A stretch of DNA of 64,000 bases, taken from contig NC_045140.1 of NCBI RefSeq assembly GCF_008831285.2, positions 21,698,370 through 21,762,369 on the forward strand. Direction: 5' to 3'. The position numbers and the translations under genes were made by a program. Position 1 is the first letter of the stretch; each line of letters begins with the position of its first letter. Shown one piece after another: positions 25,344 to 37,815 of the stretch. The DNA is from Nymphaea colorata. Its lineage: Eukaryota > Streptophyta > Magnoliopsida > Nymphaeales > Nymphaeaceae. The notes beneath the pieces were generated by a model, which saw nothing but the letters and a program-made list of their open reading frames with translations, was not told the origin of the DNA and made no database searches.

Positions 25344-28300
25344 CTACTTCCCCATCTTTGTGGATGGCTGCTTCATTTGAAGAAGACGATGGAGACCAGT
25401 AATGACATGTAATCGACTGTGAGGAACACCAGTCTTCGCTAGTGCCTTCCCATATTTATCAAGAAGCACGAAGCAAGGAACATAATTGATATCATAATGC
25501 ATCAGCTGCATATATCAAAAAAGCCCCCATTGTTAGTATTTGCACCAAAAGACGGATTATAAATGTAAAATATAAATATACCATACGACTTTTTTATGTT
25601 GCACATAACGTTTATAATCAACGAGTAACAGATGCCCAGGCAAAAGAGAACAAGAATCTGCAAAAACAAAGGATCTTTGTGCTCTGAGACCTTGTCAGTG
25701 CATACCCCCGGATATGTCCTGCCAATTCATCACATATGTCCACTTCCATCTTGTTTATTTAAACAATATAGTAATGCACGAGTTCCTTCTGCAGGCTAAA
25801 TCAAGTGCTTCGGTCTGTATTGATCACTAGGCATTTATATAATCCATTAATGCTTTGAAAATTTTGACGAAGTAGAGTTTTCAGTTTGTTAATCATTGAT
25901 AATAGACCAAATATAATTTCCTCCAGTGCAGCTAAAGGACACAATGCTTCAGGGTGTTGCTTAACTTCCATGACAATGCTCTTTCCTGATGCAATTGAAC
26001 AGAAAGAAATAAGCAGGTCCACAAGTAACTAATTGAAGAGCCCATGAAATTTAACTAAGAAGTCCAAACCTTTGTCTCCTTGTAGCTTCTTTTCTAATTC
26101 TAAATATCTCTACATCATACTCCTAGAAGATAGACTTTGGAGAATGTTTCTCAAACTGAGCCAAATTAGCTATTAGAATGACAAAAAATAGCAATTTCAT
26201 AGCAGGGCATTAAGCAAAAAAATTGTTGCTTTGAATTAAGAGTCGGAATGTTGAAGCTACTCAAAACAACACAAATCTTACCATATCAATCACCTTTAAC
26301 ATTGTCCTGCAAATTGTTTTAGAAAAGCTAAAATTTACTTTCAGGTTTTTCATTTTAGTTTTTTTTCATCTTTGAACCATGAAAAGAACCACTGGCTTCA
26401 TAAACATAGGTAGTAGGTGGTAGATGGTGACAAACTAACTAGAAGAAGGACCAAGTGCTTGAAGCAAGAGAATGTTGCCAAATAGTAACGTTTCGTCCAC
26501 AGAAAAGCTTGCTTCAAGAAATTCCACATAGGTCAATATTAAGAAAACTAAAATAATTTAGTTTGCCTTTCATTCTCTCGTCACACTGTTCAGGTACTAG
26601 CATATAAGAGATTACTGACAGAAGGTTCGCAGTTCTCCATGAATATCTACTCACTGCCTAGCAAGAAATGACAGTTTTATAGTTGAAAAAGTACTTGCCC
26701 TCATCCATCAACATGCAATAGTAATGCACCTTCTCTTTGAACCCAAAATGCATTTTAAAAAATCATGGGAAAAGACAAGCGCACGCTCTCGATCAAAGTC
26801 CAAGTCGTTCTATGGTGACACAAAACAATTCTTAACAGATATGCCACCCATTCTTCATCACTGAAGAAAACCCGATCAATCTAAATATCATTCAACTTTT
26901 ATGTTTCATCGTGATCCAACGTGATATTAGTGTCAAGCAATATGGGTTCTTTTGGAAAATCATGGTCTGCACTCATAAACCCTTGTTATTCAGTTTGATC
27001 ATGGAAGTTGCAGCCGGCAAAACACTTGCACCATTTTTTTGCATCAAGAAATCATTTCCTAAGGAATACTTACAAGAAAGTAGCACTTGAAGATTGAACA
27101 TCTCACCAGTCCCCATCTCACAATATACCCTGAACTGTGTCGTCAATTTCCCCCGTACAGATTTCAGCAAGAAATTTCACTACACATGCGTCCAAGAACA
27201 ACACACGAAATATCTTTTATCTGCACAGGTATAAATTGGTGTTTACGTCTTCTTAAGACAGTAAGGAGAAATAGGGGAACCCTGTCTCCTCAACCAGATC
27301 ATTCCTTAATTATCCATATTTCATCTTATGACACACTCGAAGTGATTAGAAGGTAGCACTTTTCTCAACATACTTCTTCTAAGTATGAAACATTACAGCC
27401 TCGTGAAGCAAACTTGTCAAACAGGTATCCATGACCGACAAATGATGGCCAAGCGGTACTTCTATATCATAAGATATCAACTGCTATATCACTATGCATT
27501 ATGAACCAGCTAAGAAGCTTATAGTTCGTCTAAACAGTCTAGTTGTAGGCTACCGTACGCAAAACAATGCCCCAATTAAAACCCGTCATGAGGTAAAACG
27601 TTGTGAGGACGCAAAGAGGAACTCCCAATATTTGTAAAACCCTCATGTGTAGCTTATGTACCATTCACATGTATACGGAATAGCAAGCCTAACCATATAG
27701 TGCGGGAAGCCAAGCATTAGAATTTTCAAATCCCGGGTGCTTCCTCTCAACCAGAACATGGGTAATTTAAATTCAAAGGAGAAGCACGAAAACTCGATAT
27801 TATTGAGTGTTTGGATTCCAAAGAATCGAATTTCAAGAAATAGTAGGATGCTGATCTTGCAAAAAGAGTGGCAACTCCTCCGTATCCAAACGCGGGAACA
27901 GGAAGTCCCAGTTCCCGCAGTTGTAAAGTAGCTCGAAGATCTGTGATTAGGGGAGTTACCTCGGGGAGCCATTTCGGGTTCTCGGCGTCTAGCATGACAA
28001 GGCTGAGCCACGACGAGTTCTTCGCCTCGACCTCCATGACGAGCTCCAGAAGGGAGTTACAAAGCCGGCATTTCCGCGAGTAGAACTCGATCACCGTCGC
28101 TTCCTTTCCGCTGGCGAGCGCCGCCGCGAAAGCCCTCTGCTCCGCCTCCCACTGCTCCGCCTCCGTCAGCGCCCTCCGGCCGTTCGCGGCCGTCACTTCC
28201 GGCAGTATACGACCAGGTTTAGAGAGCGCATGAAGATTTACCGGCCATCCACGGGGGAGCTTGATGCCGGAGAAGAGGTCGGAAGGGAGGTTTCCGGCGA

Positions 28301-28424
28301 GTACCTGGAAGGGTTTGAGGAGCCAGGGCACGTCGAATTCGCAGTTGCCTGGGGACTTTTTGGGCATTTCAGGAGAATCCCAGGGCCATTTTAGGCAAAA
28401 CGTGGGGTTCTTGGGCCAGCCCAT
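25344..28424 (-). CDS. Thioredoxin-like protein with CRLC active site
   Basis: Two exons (28424-27960 and 25505-25344) separated by a 2.45-kb GT-AG intron join in phase 0 to 208 aa. Exon 1 ends PKWLPE and exon 2 continues [16 protein letters not shown]. The thioredoxin fold occupies about residues 100-200: strand [12 protein letters not shown] with the CXXC motif at 119-122, then [14 protein letters not shown], and the conserved cis-proline loop YVPCF (Pro165). The N-terminal 95 residues ([16 protein letters not shown] and following) are Trp/Pro-rich and are not a textbook transit peptide. An ATG 26 codons upstream (28502) is in frame, but that stretch runs into a degenerate repeat, so I prefer 28424. 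The residue before the first Cys is Lys rather than the usual Trp. It probably acts as a thiol-disulfide redox protein; substrate and compartment are unknown. I could not assign a named family member. Confidence 0.82.
25506..27959. other. Thioredoxin-like gene intron 1
   Basis: A 2454-bp AT-rich intron on the minus strand, donor GAG|GTAACT, acceptor GCAG|CTG. Both strands were read; short open frames here match nothing I recognise. Confidence 0.8.
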
Positions 28425-29832
28425 CGTCCCGACTCGAACAACGGTAGAAGAGCGCAAGGCTTTTCTAAATAGATCAAGGCATGTCCGGATACGGGTAAAC
28501 ATCTCAAAAGAATCCGAATCTAATTCGCATTCGAAATACGAGTCGTGAAGCAGTTGAAATCGGGTCCGATACGGTATCAGATTCGACCCATTTGCACGGT
28601 CAATCCGTACCGTTCACGGTCTTGTGGGCGTTTGATAAGAAAAGAAAAGCAAATGAACACATATTTCGGAAACATATATTTCAATAATAACTTGTTTTTA
28701 TTCTGATAATGTGTCTATGTCTAATATTCGTATTTTTGATCTATTAACAATATCAATAATCACATCATGTTTTATGGAACAAGAACATAATAATCTTAAA
28801 TTATATATATTCTAAGAACATGTATTCCGGTAACACAATGTTTCAATAGTCCTAATAAACCAGCAAATTATAAGTGCTAATGGCAATGAATTTGTGAGCA
28901 GATTGAAATTATTCATTTATACAACAGGTCTCTAGAGCAGCATAAGCACAGCTAGTGAATTTTCAGTTAAGCTTCATCTTATACTGATTCCTCTCATGTT
29001 CATGTTTTTACACGACAAACGTTTGCAATTTGAAGATCTTCATTTCTCAAATCAAATTATAAGTTGTCAAATCGGTGTTCAATTGACTCCGAGCTAATCA
29101 AAATGCAGCACTCGCTCAACTTCAAGTACCGCGCTAGACGATCGATTTTTGAACCCCTATAAAAGAAAAGCAAGCTTTGAACTGCATCGATTTTAAGGCC
29201 ACTCACATATTAAAACCACCCTCAGCTAGCCATGTTCACAATTAGTTGAACCCAACCAGTGGCAGAGCAAGAATTTTTTGGCTTGGCTATGAGGCATTCT
29301 TATAAAAGTTCTCATTTTTGAAGGGGCACAACATATATAAATAAGTAAATAATTGTAAAAAATATATGTAAAATAAATAAAAAATTTGTTATTGGTGTGA
29401 GCAACTGCCACGCTAGCCTATATAGAGCTCCGCTACTGAACCCAACCAGGGTCATGATAAATAATGACCAGCATCAATTTATACCTGAAAAATGCCCATA
29501 TACTCCTTGTTACTTAGTTCAATCAGGTGATTAAATGGGTGAGTAGGAGAGAAGAAGTATTTCATCTTAGTGTCTAAAAAGTTAAAGTCTCCACTCTCCT
29601 CTTCTTTCCTCGAAGATACCAAGACTTGCTTTTGGTGTTTTAAGATAATACCTTCACTATGTTTCAACTTTTATAATCAGCTAAGATGAATACCTCATCA
29701 TACCGTCTAATAAAAAAGGTCAAACCCCCCAGAGTTCCCCCATCTCTCAAGATATTGTGTCTGATTTTGGTGTTTTGATATGAAACCTCAACTTACATTA
29801 TATGATCAATTGATTAAGTGAAGATGAGAGAA

Positions 29833-30031
29833 ATACTTCATCCTGCAGTCTAACAATACAAAAAGGCCAAAGCCCCCACCCTTCATACTTCATCCTGCAG
29901 TAACAAAGAGGCCAAAGCCCTCACCCTTAATAACTTCATCCTGCAGTCTAACAAAACAAAAAGGCCAAAGCCCTCACCCTTCATACTTCATCTTGCAGTC
30001 TAACAAAACAAAGAGGCCAAAGCCCCTACCC
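29833..30031. repeat. Tandem array of a ~50-bp unit, four copies
   Basis: Four imperfect units each carry atacttcatcctgcagt, then acaaagaggccaaagccct, then caccctt. They start near 29833, 29885, 29929 and 29982, and vary by substitutions and small gaps. A more diverged relative (aatacctcatcataccgtct and following) lies at about 29688-29745. The array is about 620 bp upstream of the GDI start codon. Confidence 0.88.
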
Positions 30032-30530
30032 ATGCTTCAATTTGCATAATCACTGAACGGATTCACCTTGGACATGACATTTAGCTGAAAATTAAAGCTA
30101 GTTTTTCAGCTCCAATTTAAAACACCAAGGTTATGTCTTAACAAACTTGACGAAAATTCAATAGATCCCAAACGCTCGCGGAAAAACCCATAAAACCCTT
30201 AGAAGATATTAACTTTCTTTAGAGTGCACATTGCTTCGCATGGAAGAAATTGAGGCCTGTGGGATTCGAAATGCTGACGGATCGCCCAACAGTCAGCTCC
30301 CTTTCACCACGCCATCCTTTTCACGCCATCCTTTTCAGCAAAAATCATCGAGAAGATCAAAACAAGTGGCAAACCGATATCCGTTTCCCGGAATCGAAGT
30401 CCAAATTCCGAAACCCCTAAAGAACCGGTCTTCAATCAATCGTGTGGAATGCCGCACGTGAGAGTCACGTTCGCGGGAAAATACCGGCTCCGAACCGAAC
30501 GTAGAGGTGGCAGGCGACCGGTTCAGAGAG

Positions 30531-30537
30531 TATAAAA
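30531..30537 (+). promoter_or_regulatory. TATA box of the GDI gene
   Basis: TATAAAA, 117 bp upstream of the GDI start codon, in a GC-richer context. The distance leaves room for a short 5' leader. Confidence 0.65.
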
Positions 30538-30653
30538 CGGCCAAGAACGGAGGCGTTCCTTCTTTGAATCCCGGTATCAGTTCTTCTCACTTGTCATTCC
30601 CTCGCAGGCGGTCGTTGTTTTCTGTTTTCTCTCGACTAGAGGCTTCGAACGCC

Positions 30654-33600
30654 ATGGATGAAGAATACGACGTGATCGTGCTGGGGACGGGCCTCAAGGA
30701 ATGCATCCTAAGCGGTCTTTTGTCAGTCGACCGTCTGAAGGTTGCCTTCGATATCGACCTCATTCTTTATTATTTTTATTCTTTTCTGTTTTGAATTGCC
30801 TGTTGTTTTTTCGTTTCTTGGCTGTTTGATCGCGACCACCGGGTGTTTTCTTTCTGATCTTTGAAATGTAAAGGGCTCGAGGTGACGTCCAAAACTTTAC
30901 GTCGATCCTTTTGGATAGGGAATTCCGATATTTTGGTTGATATATAATCTTAAGCCGGCGAGAATTCGTGAATGACTTGGTTAGGAATGTCAGTATTGTT
31001 GCTCTTTTCGTTCGACATGCCTTGGGTTCTCAATCTCGTCTGGCCATTCGTTTCTCTTTGGATCCAACTAAACCATCGAAGGTTTAACGAGGATGTCAAA
31101 TGTATATGGTTGTTTTATAGTTATCAGTGTTTATGATTGAATTTCCGGGAGATGCCGGCGGTAACGTACATGAAACAGGGTCTTTTTGTTGTTTCCAGCA
31201 TTGTGAGGAAACCTTGATGCGTTGATGAGGGCTAGTTTGCTTTTAAAGTGTGTTGTGATGTTGCATAGGACTTAGCAAATCGACAGAAACTTTGCCTAAT
31301 ACTGGAATAGAAAATACAGGGGTCCATCGCCATTTAGATCATAATCACCACTTATGTCGAATTTTAAAAAAAATCGATGGTCTTTCAGTTAGTAATGTGC
31401 TGGAAATAGTTTTTTAAATTCAAGGATGAAATGAATAAGATGTATATTCGGCAAAAACAGCGACACGGTTGAGACGCTGACATGATACTCATTCTGTTGT
31501 AGATTGGTGAGCACTGACGTCAGATACCATTCTTGATTGAGAAAATAGCTTAAATAGGTATTCTGGTAGCGGACCAAATATTTAGACTTTCTGCTAATTT
31601 TTCTATGTTTCTATCTGTCTAGAGTTTTCACTTTTATGAAATTAAGCAGCGTGGGAGGTACAAGATATTGGAGGCTTGGAATTAAGTGTTGGAAAATCAC
31701 TCGATTTAATTATATTTTTTCCCGTGTTCCGAAGAAAGAACAAGTGAAAAATTCCTTAGACAAGTTTAATTGTAATGCAACGCATAAGTTTACCATAAAT
31801 CATAGTTAGTTGTTGCTTTGGCTACCTCTTTATCATTCTTATTGTTTGTCTTTGTGATAGGTCCTGCACATGGATAGAAATGACTACTACGGAGGAGAAT
31901 CAACGTCACTTAATCTCATTCAAGTAATGATCCTAAGATTCAAAAAATGTTGTCCAGTAACTTGAATGTTTACGGTTTCTTTTTTCTTCTTTTCTTTATT
32001 ATTAGCTCTGGAAGAGGTTTAGGGGAAATGACAAGCCACCAGAAACTCTGGGATCTAGCAAGGAGTATAATGTTGACATGGTCCCCAAGGTAAATATGGT
32101 TCATTCAGTTTTGCAATTGGAAAGTTGGATTTCAAAAATGATGGTTGAAGTTGTAATTTGGCATATAATTTTGATATGCAGAGGTTGTTCTGTCTAGAGT
32201 TATGAATTAGTCATATTATATTGGTCATGGAAAAACGGATCAGCTTGAAGTATTATGCTTCTCTTTTCTCAGTTCCTACATTCATAGATTATTTGGTTCT
32301 ATTATCATGAATAAACACCAGCCTTAACAGCCAGGGATTCTTCCCACCTTTCTCAACAAGCACAAACTAACCCCACCCATCTACCCACAATCCTGCCCCT
32401 CCCCTCCCCTTGCCCACAACACCCACCCTCCACATCCCTTCCTCCCCCCCCCCCCCTTAACAAAAAAAAAAAAAGTGCTTATCTAAAGGTTGGCTTCACT
32501 TGAAATGAAATGGAAATGCTGGATTTAAAACTTGCATGACCTAATAGTTCAGGTTGCTGTGCTATATTCTCTGGATTATGTGCATGTGCAAGCTTTTTTC
32601 TTTTTTTCTCTCTCTCTAATAAAGATTCTGATAAGTCCAGCATAATTGTCATTTTGGTGGGCTTCTAGAATTATCCGTTCTGTTTTAATAATCGTGATCA
32701 ATTTGACATATCTTTTTACTCTATCATATAATAAGCTCATTTTCAAGGAAAGGGAATTTCTAGCTTGGTACTTTTTCACCTTACTTGTGTTGGTTCAAGA
32801 TCTTTTCCATTATGAGCGGATGTGCGTACTCAAATTGGAACTTCCACTTTAACTCTCCATTTGATCTTCAAACTTTTTTATCCTCTACAGTTTATGATGG
32901 CCAATGGTGCTTTGGTGCGAGCTCTTATCCACACTGATGTAACCAAATATCTAAGCTTCAAGGCTGTTGATGGTAGTTTTGTGTACAATAAAGGAAAGGT
33001 ATGTTATCTCTAACATAGTTCCTCAGTCTTTTTGCTGAGTCTACTTCTAGATTTTGCCAGCTGTATGCTCTCTTCTGTTAATTCACCTGTTGTTTGTGCC
33101 TCAGATATATAAGGTGCCGGCTACAGATGTAGAGGCATTGAAATCTCCATTGATGGGACTCTTTGAAAAGCGCCGTGCTAGGAAATTTTTTGTTTATGTT
33201 CAAGACTATGAAGAGAACAATCCAACAACACATGATGGATTGGACCTCAAAACAGTGACGACAAAAGAACTCATTGAGTAACTACTTGTTCTTGGAGTTT
33301 TAAATTTTGTTTTCATGATCAATAACTTTAAGTTCGTTTGGGGACACAATTCCTATTTGAGACTACAGTACATAACATGCGCCAAGATGATTGTATTCAA
33401 AGTTAGCACTATCTTTTGTTCTTCCAAAGGCCCATGAGTTATTATGATATGCAGGAAACAAGTATGTGATGATAACATATAACCTTAGGGAAAATTGTTC
33501 AGCTTTGATGAATGTTCATCTTCTTCTGACATGTGAATTGTGAAGTACCTAGAGGAATTAAAGAATGTCAGGATAAAAAAATTGTCTTCCTGACAATGTA

Positions 33601-34275
33601 CAGAAATATTTTTTACATTGTTAGTCTGCTTTAAAGTAAGATTAGAATGAAGCTCCCGGATAAGGCTTCTGCGACTCTTTTCATTTTCTTCTACCAATTT
33701 TCTCATTCTCATGGTTTTCCTTTTTGCATCTGATGCAGAAAATTTGGATTAGATGAAAACACAGTTGACTTTATTGGTCATGCTTTGGCACTTCATAGGG
33801 ATGATGACTACCAAAATCAGCCTGCATTAGATACTGTTAAAAGAATGAAGGTGAATATGTCTTTACTTTTCATGCATTACTGAGATTTGAAGATCTCACT
33901 CATAATGGATTAGGACTAGGCTATCTAGGCAGTTTCTGTTGTTGTCTACATACTATTTTTATTTGTATGCACATGTTTGGTCTCTTGCTCTGCACTGTGC
34001 TGCTTTTGTGTTCTTGTTGCATTTCCTGTAGACAAGACTACATTTGCGTATTGTAAGTTTTGCCAAAAACTTCTTTAACTTAACATTCACTAATGCTGCT
34101 TCTTCTTGGAACTTGTAAATGTTATTCAAATTTTAGAACTTACCGTAGCAAGGTCTTAGTAAAGAGACAACCAAAAATATCTATATCTGTTTGGCCTCTA
34201 TCCACATTGAAGCATCATTTTTTGGGAATTCCTAAGGATGTTTTCTCAGAAGTTTTTTTTTAATAATCTCATGCA

Positions 34276-34315
<40 letters not shown>

Positions 34316-37300
34316 GCTAAGTCACATGGGTGCGTGTGATCTGCCCAAGTACCTATGTTGGTACACAGGTATGGCTGGGTACGGCTGTATTTAAAACATA
34401 AAAATTTATATTTTCAAACTTAATTTTTTCTTTAATTTTGGGTTTGTTCTTTTTTTTTTTTTGTTTCCCTTCCACCTTATTTTCCTCTCGTTTCTCTTTA
34501 ATTTTGAGTATTTTTGTGGATTATTATATATGAAAATTGAAAAGTATACATTTACATATATATTTTGTTGTACCCTTGTACCCATTTTTTCTAAAATCGT
34601 CGTACCTGTACCTGATTCGCCATACCCATACCCAAACCTATACCCATATCCATCTGACTTACTGTGCATGTAATTATGTATGTGTGTATATATATCTATA
34701 TTGGGCATCCATGAAATATGAGTTTTCCACTAATCTTTTTTGCAAAAAAAGATATCTTCATAATATTTTTTCCTTATTTTTTGCAATGAACTGTGTTTTT
34801 CAAAATATCCCTGATACTTGTGATGATGACCCAAGTATGCATATGTTTGAAAATTTATCACTATAATGCCCATGCAGTTCACTAGCATGTGCCTTTTTTT
34901 TTAACTATTTTCATACTGAGTATGTTGTCTAATATTCCATTAAAAATAGGTTTATAAAATGATGTCATAATAGATTCATTACTTGTGTTTAAAAGTCTGA
35001 ATGAGCAAGGCTTCCTTTTTCTTTCCCCTTTTTGTCTGACTTCCCTTAAGTTATTTTGCATCATTAATTGAATGTTCTTTGTTGGTGCTTTGGATGGTAA
35101 ATTCTTGAGAAGCCTTATGGAGGACTAAGTTCAGGATTTGTTCTTGTTAGCTTTATGCAGAATCTTTGGCACGCTTTCAAGGGGGTTCACCTTACATTTA
35201 TCCTCTGTATGGACTGGGAGAGCTTCCCCAGGTTTCTCTCAATTCTTAACTTGCAAAATTTTAAGTTCTTCTCTTAATGCTTAGCCATATTAAATTAACA
35301 AGATATGTAGGCATTTGCTCGTCTAAGTGCTGTGTATGGGGGAACCTACATGTTGAACAAGCCTGAGTGCAAGGTACTTAATCTTTCTTCCGCTAATGTT
35401 CAGACACTGAAGTTTGGTTTAAACTGACATTTGATAATCATAAGAACCTAGAGGACCAACTCCCTGAACTTTGCCCTGTCAGGAATTATAAGGAGAGATG
35501 TCACAGTCCTTGTCATTTTTTTGTTTTCGCTTTAAAGTATATGCTGTGTTGATGTATTTCTTATGTCTTCTTGTTGTTCAGATTTTGTGTTGATTCCTTC
35601 TCTGGAATTTTGATTTCCTCTTCATATTTAGCGAAGATCTTTTGTTATGTATAAGAATGTTTGTGAAATAGGTAAAATTTGTTAGCTAACCATGAGCCTT
35701 TCAAAAACTAACTAACATATGGTACCTTTTGCAGGTGGAATTTGATGGAAGTGGAAAGGCTTTTGGCGTGACATCTGAAGGTGAAACTGCTAAGTGCAAG
35801 AAAGTTGTATGCGATCCATCTTATTTACCAAACAAGGTGCACATTTTCCAGCATCCACGTCTCAGTTTTCTGCTTCAAGTTGTTTTTTTTTTTCATGGCT
35901 GACTTTTAATTGCCACTTTTTGAATTTAACAGGTTAAAAAAGTTGGGAAGGTTGCCCGGGCTATTTGTATAATGAATCATCCCATTCCAAACACAAATGA
36001 TTCACACTCAGTACAAGTTATTCTGCCTCAGAAACAGCTTGAACGCAAATCAGACATGTAGGCATTTAACTTTTGAAGTGCTTGTGAGTTGTGACACCAG
36101 TTGCAGTCATTATAAGTTTTCAGCAATATTTATTTCTGCTGCATGTCCAAATTTTTTACTTGCTTGTCTACATTTTTGGCTAAAATTGCTGTACTTCAGC
36201 AATACTCCACCTTTGGGTTCTCAAGTTCAGTTTGTGTATCACTGGCCTAACCATAAGCAATGAAGATTTTGTAACTCTATTGTCCATCAGTAAAAACATT
36301 TTCATCAAGTGCAAGGTCAACACTGATCACACACTCTAGGGCCAAGGAGATGGTTAATGTAACAGCCCGACCCACTTCTAGGTTCGGGCCCCTAGTTTGG
36401 CGAATCCCAACCCACCTCTTAGCTATTTCGGCTCCAATCCTAAAAAGGCTAGGAACCAGGACAATCATCTATTCAATAACCCCCTTTATAAGCCCTTGAA
36501 GATCCTTCACAATTTTCAATACGGGACTAAATTTTTTTAGCGTTACAGTTAAACTGTAATGGTTGCATGGTAGAGTCGGAAAGCTTCCCTTAAGAGTGTC
36601 AGTCTCATTGTTTCACTGATCACTGAAGATGACTTTGATATTGATGCGTAGAACTTATGTTGGTTACAGGTATCTCTTCTGTTGCTCCTACTCTCACAAC
36701 ATAGCACCAAAAGGAAAATACATTGCTTTTGTTTCCACGGAAGCTGAGACTGACAATCCAGAGACAGAACTAAAGCCTGGCATTGATCTTCTTGGGCCAG
36801 TTGAGGAGACCTTTTTTGATACTTATGACAGATATGAACCTGCTAATGACTCTGGTAGCGATCATTGCTTCATATCCACTGTGAGTGATCCTTCTTCTTT
36901 GGGAGTCATCCACTTGGACCTAAGTTTTTAAGACCTGCTCTATCCATTGCCTACACGTTGGGAAATAAATTTTATTCTTTTGAAACCTATGCTTGTTTTC
37001 TTAGAAGTCAAAAACGATATTTGATGCTTTATGCAGAGCTATGATGCAACAACACACTTTGAGTCAACAATGCACGATGTACTCAAGATGTACACTGAGA
37101 TAACTGGAAAGGTATCCTTTTTAATCTTTTAGAAAGCTGCCCTGCATGCTTTATGGTTTTCAAGTTTTTTCATGCTCTCTACGAGAAACAGTCAGGCACA
37201 AAATCTAAACCCATCACTTGTTTGTGGACAAATGCCCGTCAATGTACAAAAGTTCGTCTACTATAATCTGTCATAATGCTTACACATAAGGGCAACTTGT

Positions 37301-37815
37301 TGCTCCTTGCAATGCATTTCAATTTTTGCATCATTTTCAATTTTTCCAATTCAATGTATGGTCTGATTTGAGGAACAAAATTATATCTTCTACAAGCTTA
37401 GTTTATCATACCTGTTAGGGGCTTATAGCATTTTAACAGGTGCATGGAAAATAAGCAGTTTACTGATGTTGCTAATCAACACTTCTGTGATCTCTTTGCT
37501 AGCTGCAGATGAAAATTAGCAGTCTTGTTCTTGAATGCTTTTGTCTACTAATCTTGTGGTGCAGATGATTTTGACATGGTCAAAAAATAACTGGTGGGGG
37601 CCCTGTGCACCACAAAATATGTTTTTTTATTAGATAAACTCTAGTTCCCCTTTCCTGTAAGATGGTGCCATTCCTTCGGATACTGCAATGCTAATATTAC
37701 AGGTTGTTGGTATTTCTTTTCTCTGAAAGTCGTAAGTACATTGATCATTCTCATATGGTTGCAGGTGCTTGATCTATCTGTGGATCTGAGTGCTGCTAGT
37801 GCTGCTGAAGAGTGA
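30654..37815 (+). CDS. GDI: Rab GDP-dissociation inhibitor
   Basis: Thirteen exons give 444 aa, the normal length for plant GDI: 30654-30740, 31861-31923, 32006-32089, 32891-32998, 33105-33277, 33739-33850, 35151-35231, 35311-35373, 35735-35836, 35933-36057, 36670-36880, 37037-37111, 37765-37815. All borders are GT-AG and phases agree. The N-terminus [20 protein letters not shown] is the GDI/REP nucleotide-fold-like signature. Other conserved blocks are [70 protein letters not shown] and the C-terminal [18 protein letters not shown]. The protein extracts prenylated GDP-bound Rab GTPases from membranes and recycles them through the cytosol. One oddity is Arg at residue 27 (SVDRLK), where I expect Gly in plant GDIs. 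A TATA box lies at 30531. Intron 10 carries a solo LTR. Confidence 0.97.
30741..31860. other. GDI intron 1
   Basis: A 1.12-kb phase-0 intron directly after a short 87-bp first exon, T-rich in places. Long first introns often influence plant expression, but no specific element is visible. Confidence 0.85.
32325..32475. repeat. C-rich tract followed by poly-A in GDI intron 3
   Basis: A pyrimidine stretch with many CCC and CCCC runs (cccctcccctccccttgccc and a final run of about 12 C) is followed by ttaac and about 13 A. The minus strand therefore has closely spaced G-runs able to form a G-quadruplex. Confidence 0.75.
33851..35150. other. GDI intron 6 with (TA)n and inserted-looking repeat
   Basis: A 1.3-kb intron. 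It contains a TA run at 34277-34310, then ggtatggctgggtacggctg near 34368, and about 200 bp later the opposite-sense words gtacctgtacctg, ccatacccatacccaaac and tacccatatcc (34600-34652). These look like the two arms of a decayed inverted or word repeat. Confidence 0.6.
34277..34310. repeat. (TA)n microsatellite
   Basis: A TA run of about 34 bases within GDI intron 6. Confidence 0.9.
36358..36547 (-). mobile_element. Solo LTR of a TRIM-type element in GDI intron 10
   Basis: A 190-bp element that on the minus strand begins TGTAACGC and ends CTGTTACA. It is flanked by a perfect 5-bp direct repeat GTTAA (36353-36357 and 36548-36552). Its sequence parallels the 190-bp LTR at 57206-57395 in the SUMO-protease gene: tttagtcccgtattgaa, gatgattgtcctggtt, gtgggttgggat, ggcccgaacc and gtgggtcgg all align. 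A single LTR with target duplication is the footprint left by recombination between the two LTRs. Confidence 0.9.

Larger units (their letters stand above)
28425..30653. other. Divergent spacer between thioredoxin-like and GDI genes
   Basis: The spacer must contain both promoters. It includes a degenerate word repeat (28470-28620), AT-rich sequence, an array of about 50-bp tandem repeats (29833-30031) and a TATA box close to the GDI gene. No gene is supported. Confidence 0.65.

Noticed and set aside
27747-27958. Continuation of thioredoxin-like exon 1 to a stop at 27747
   Set aside because: Beyond PKWLPE the sequence loses family similarity, a good donor (GAG|GTAACT) is present, and exon 2 restores the thioredoxin C-terminus in phase.
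27643-28011. A 122-codon minus-strand frame overlapping thioredoxin-like exon 1
   Set aside because: It is out of frame with the supported exon and mostly lies in the adjoining intron.
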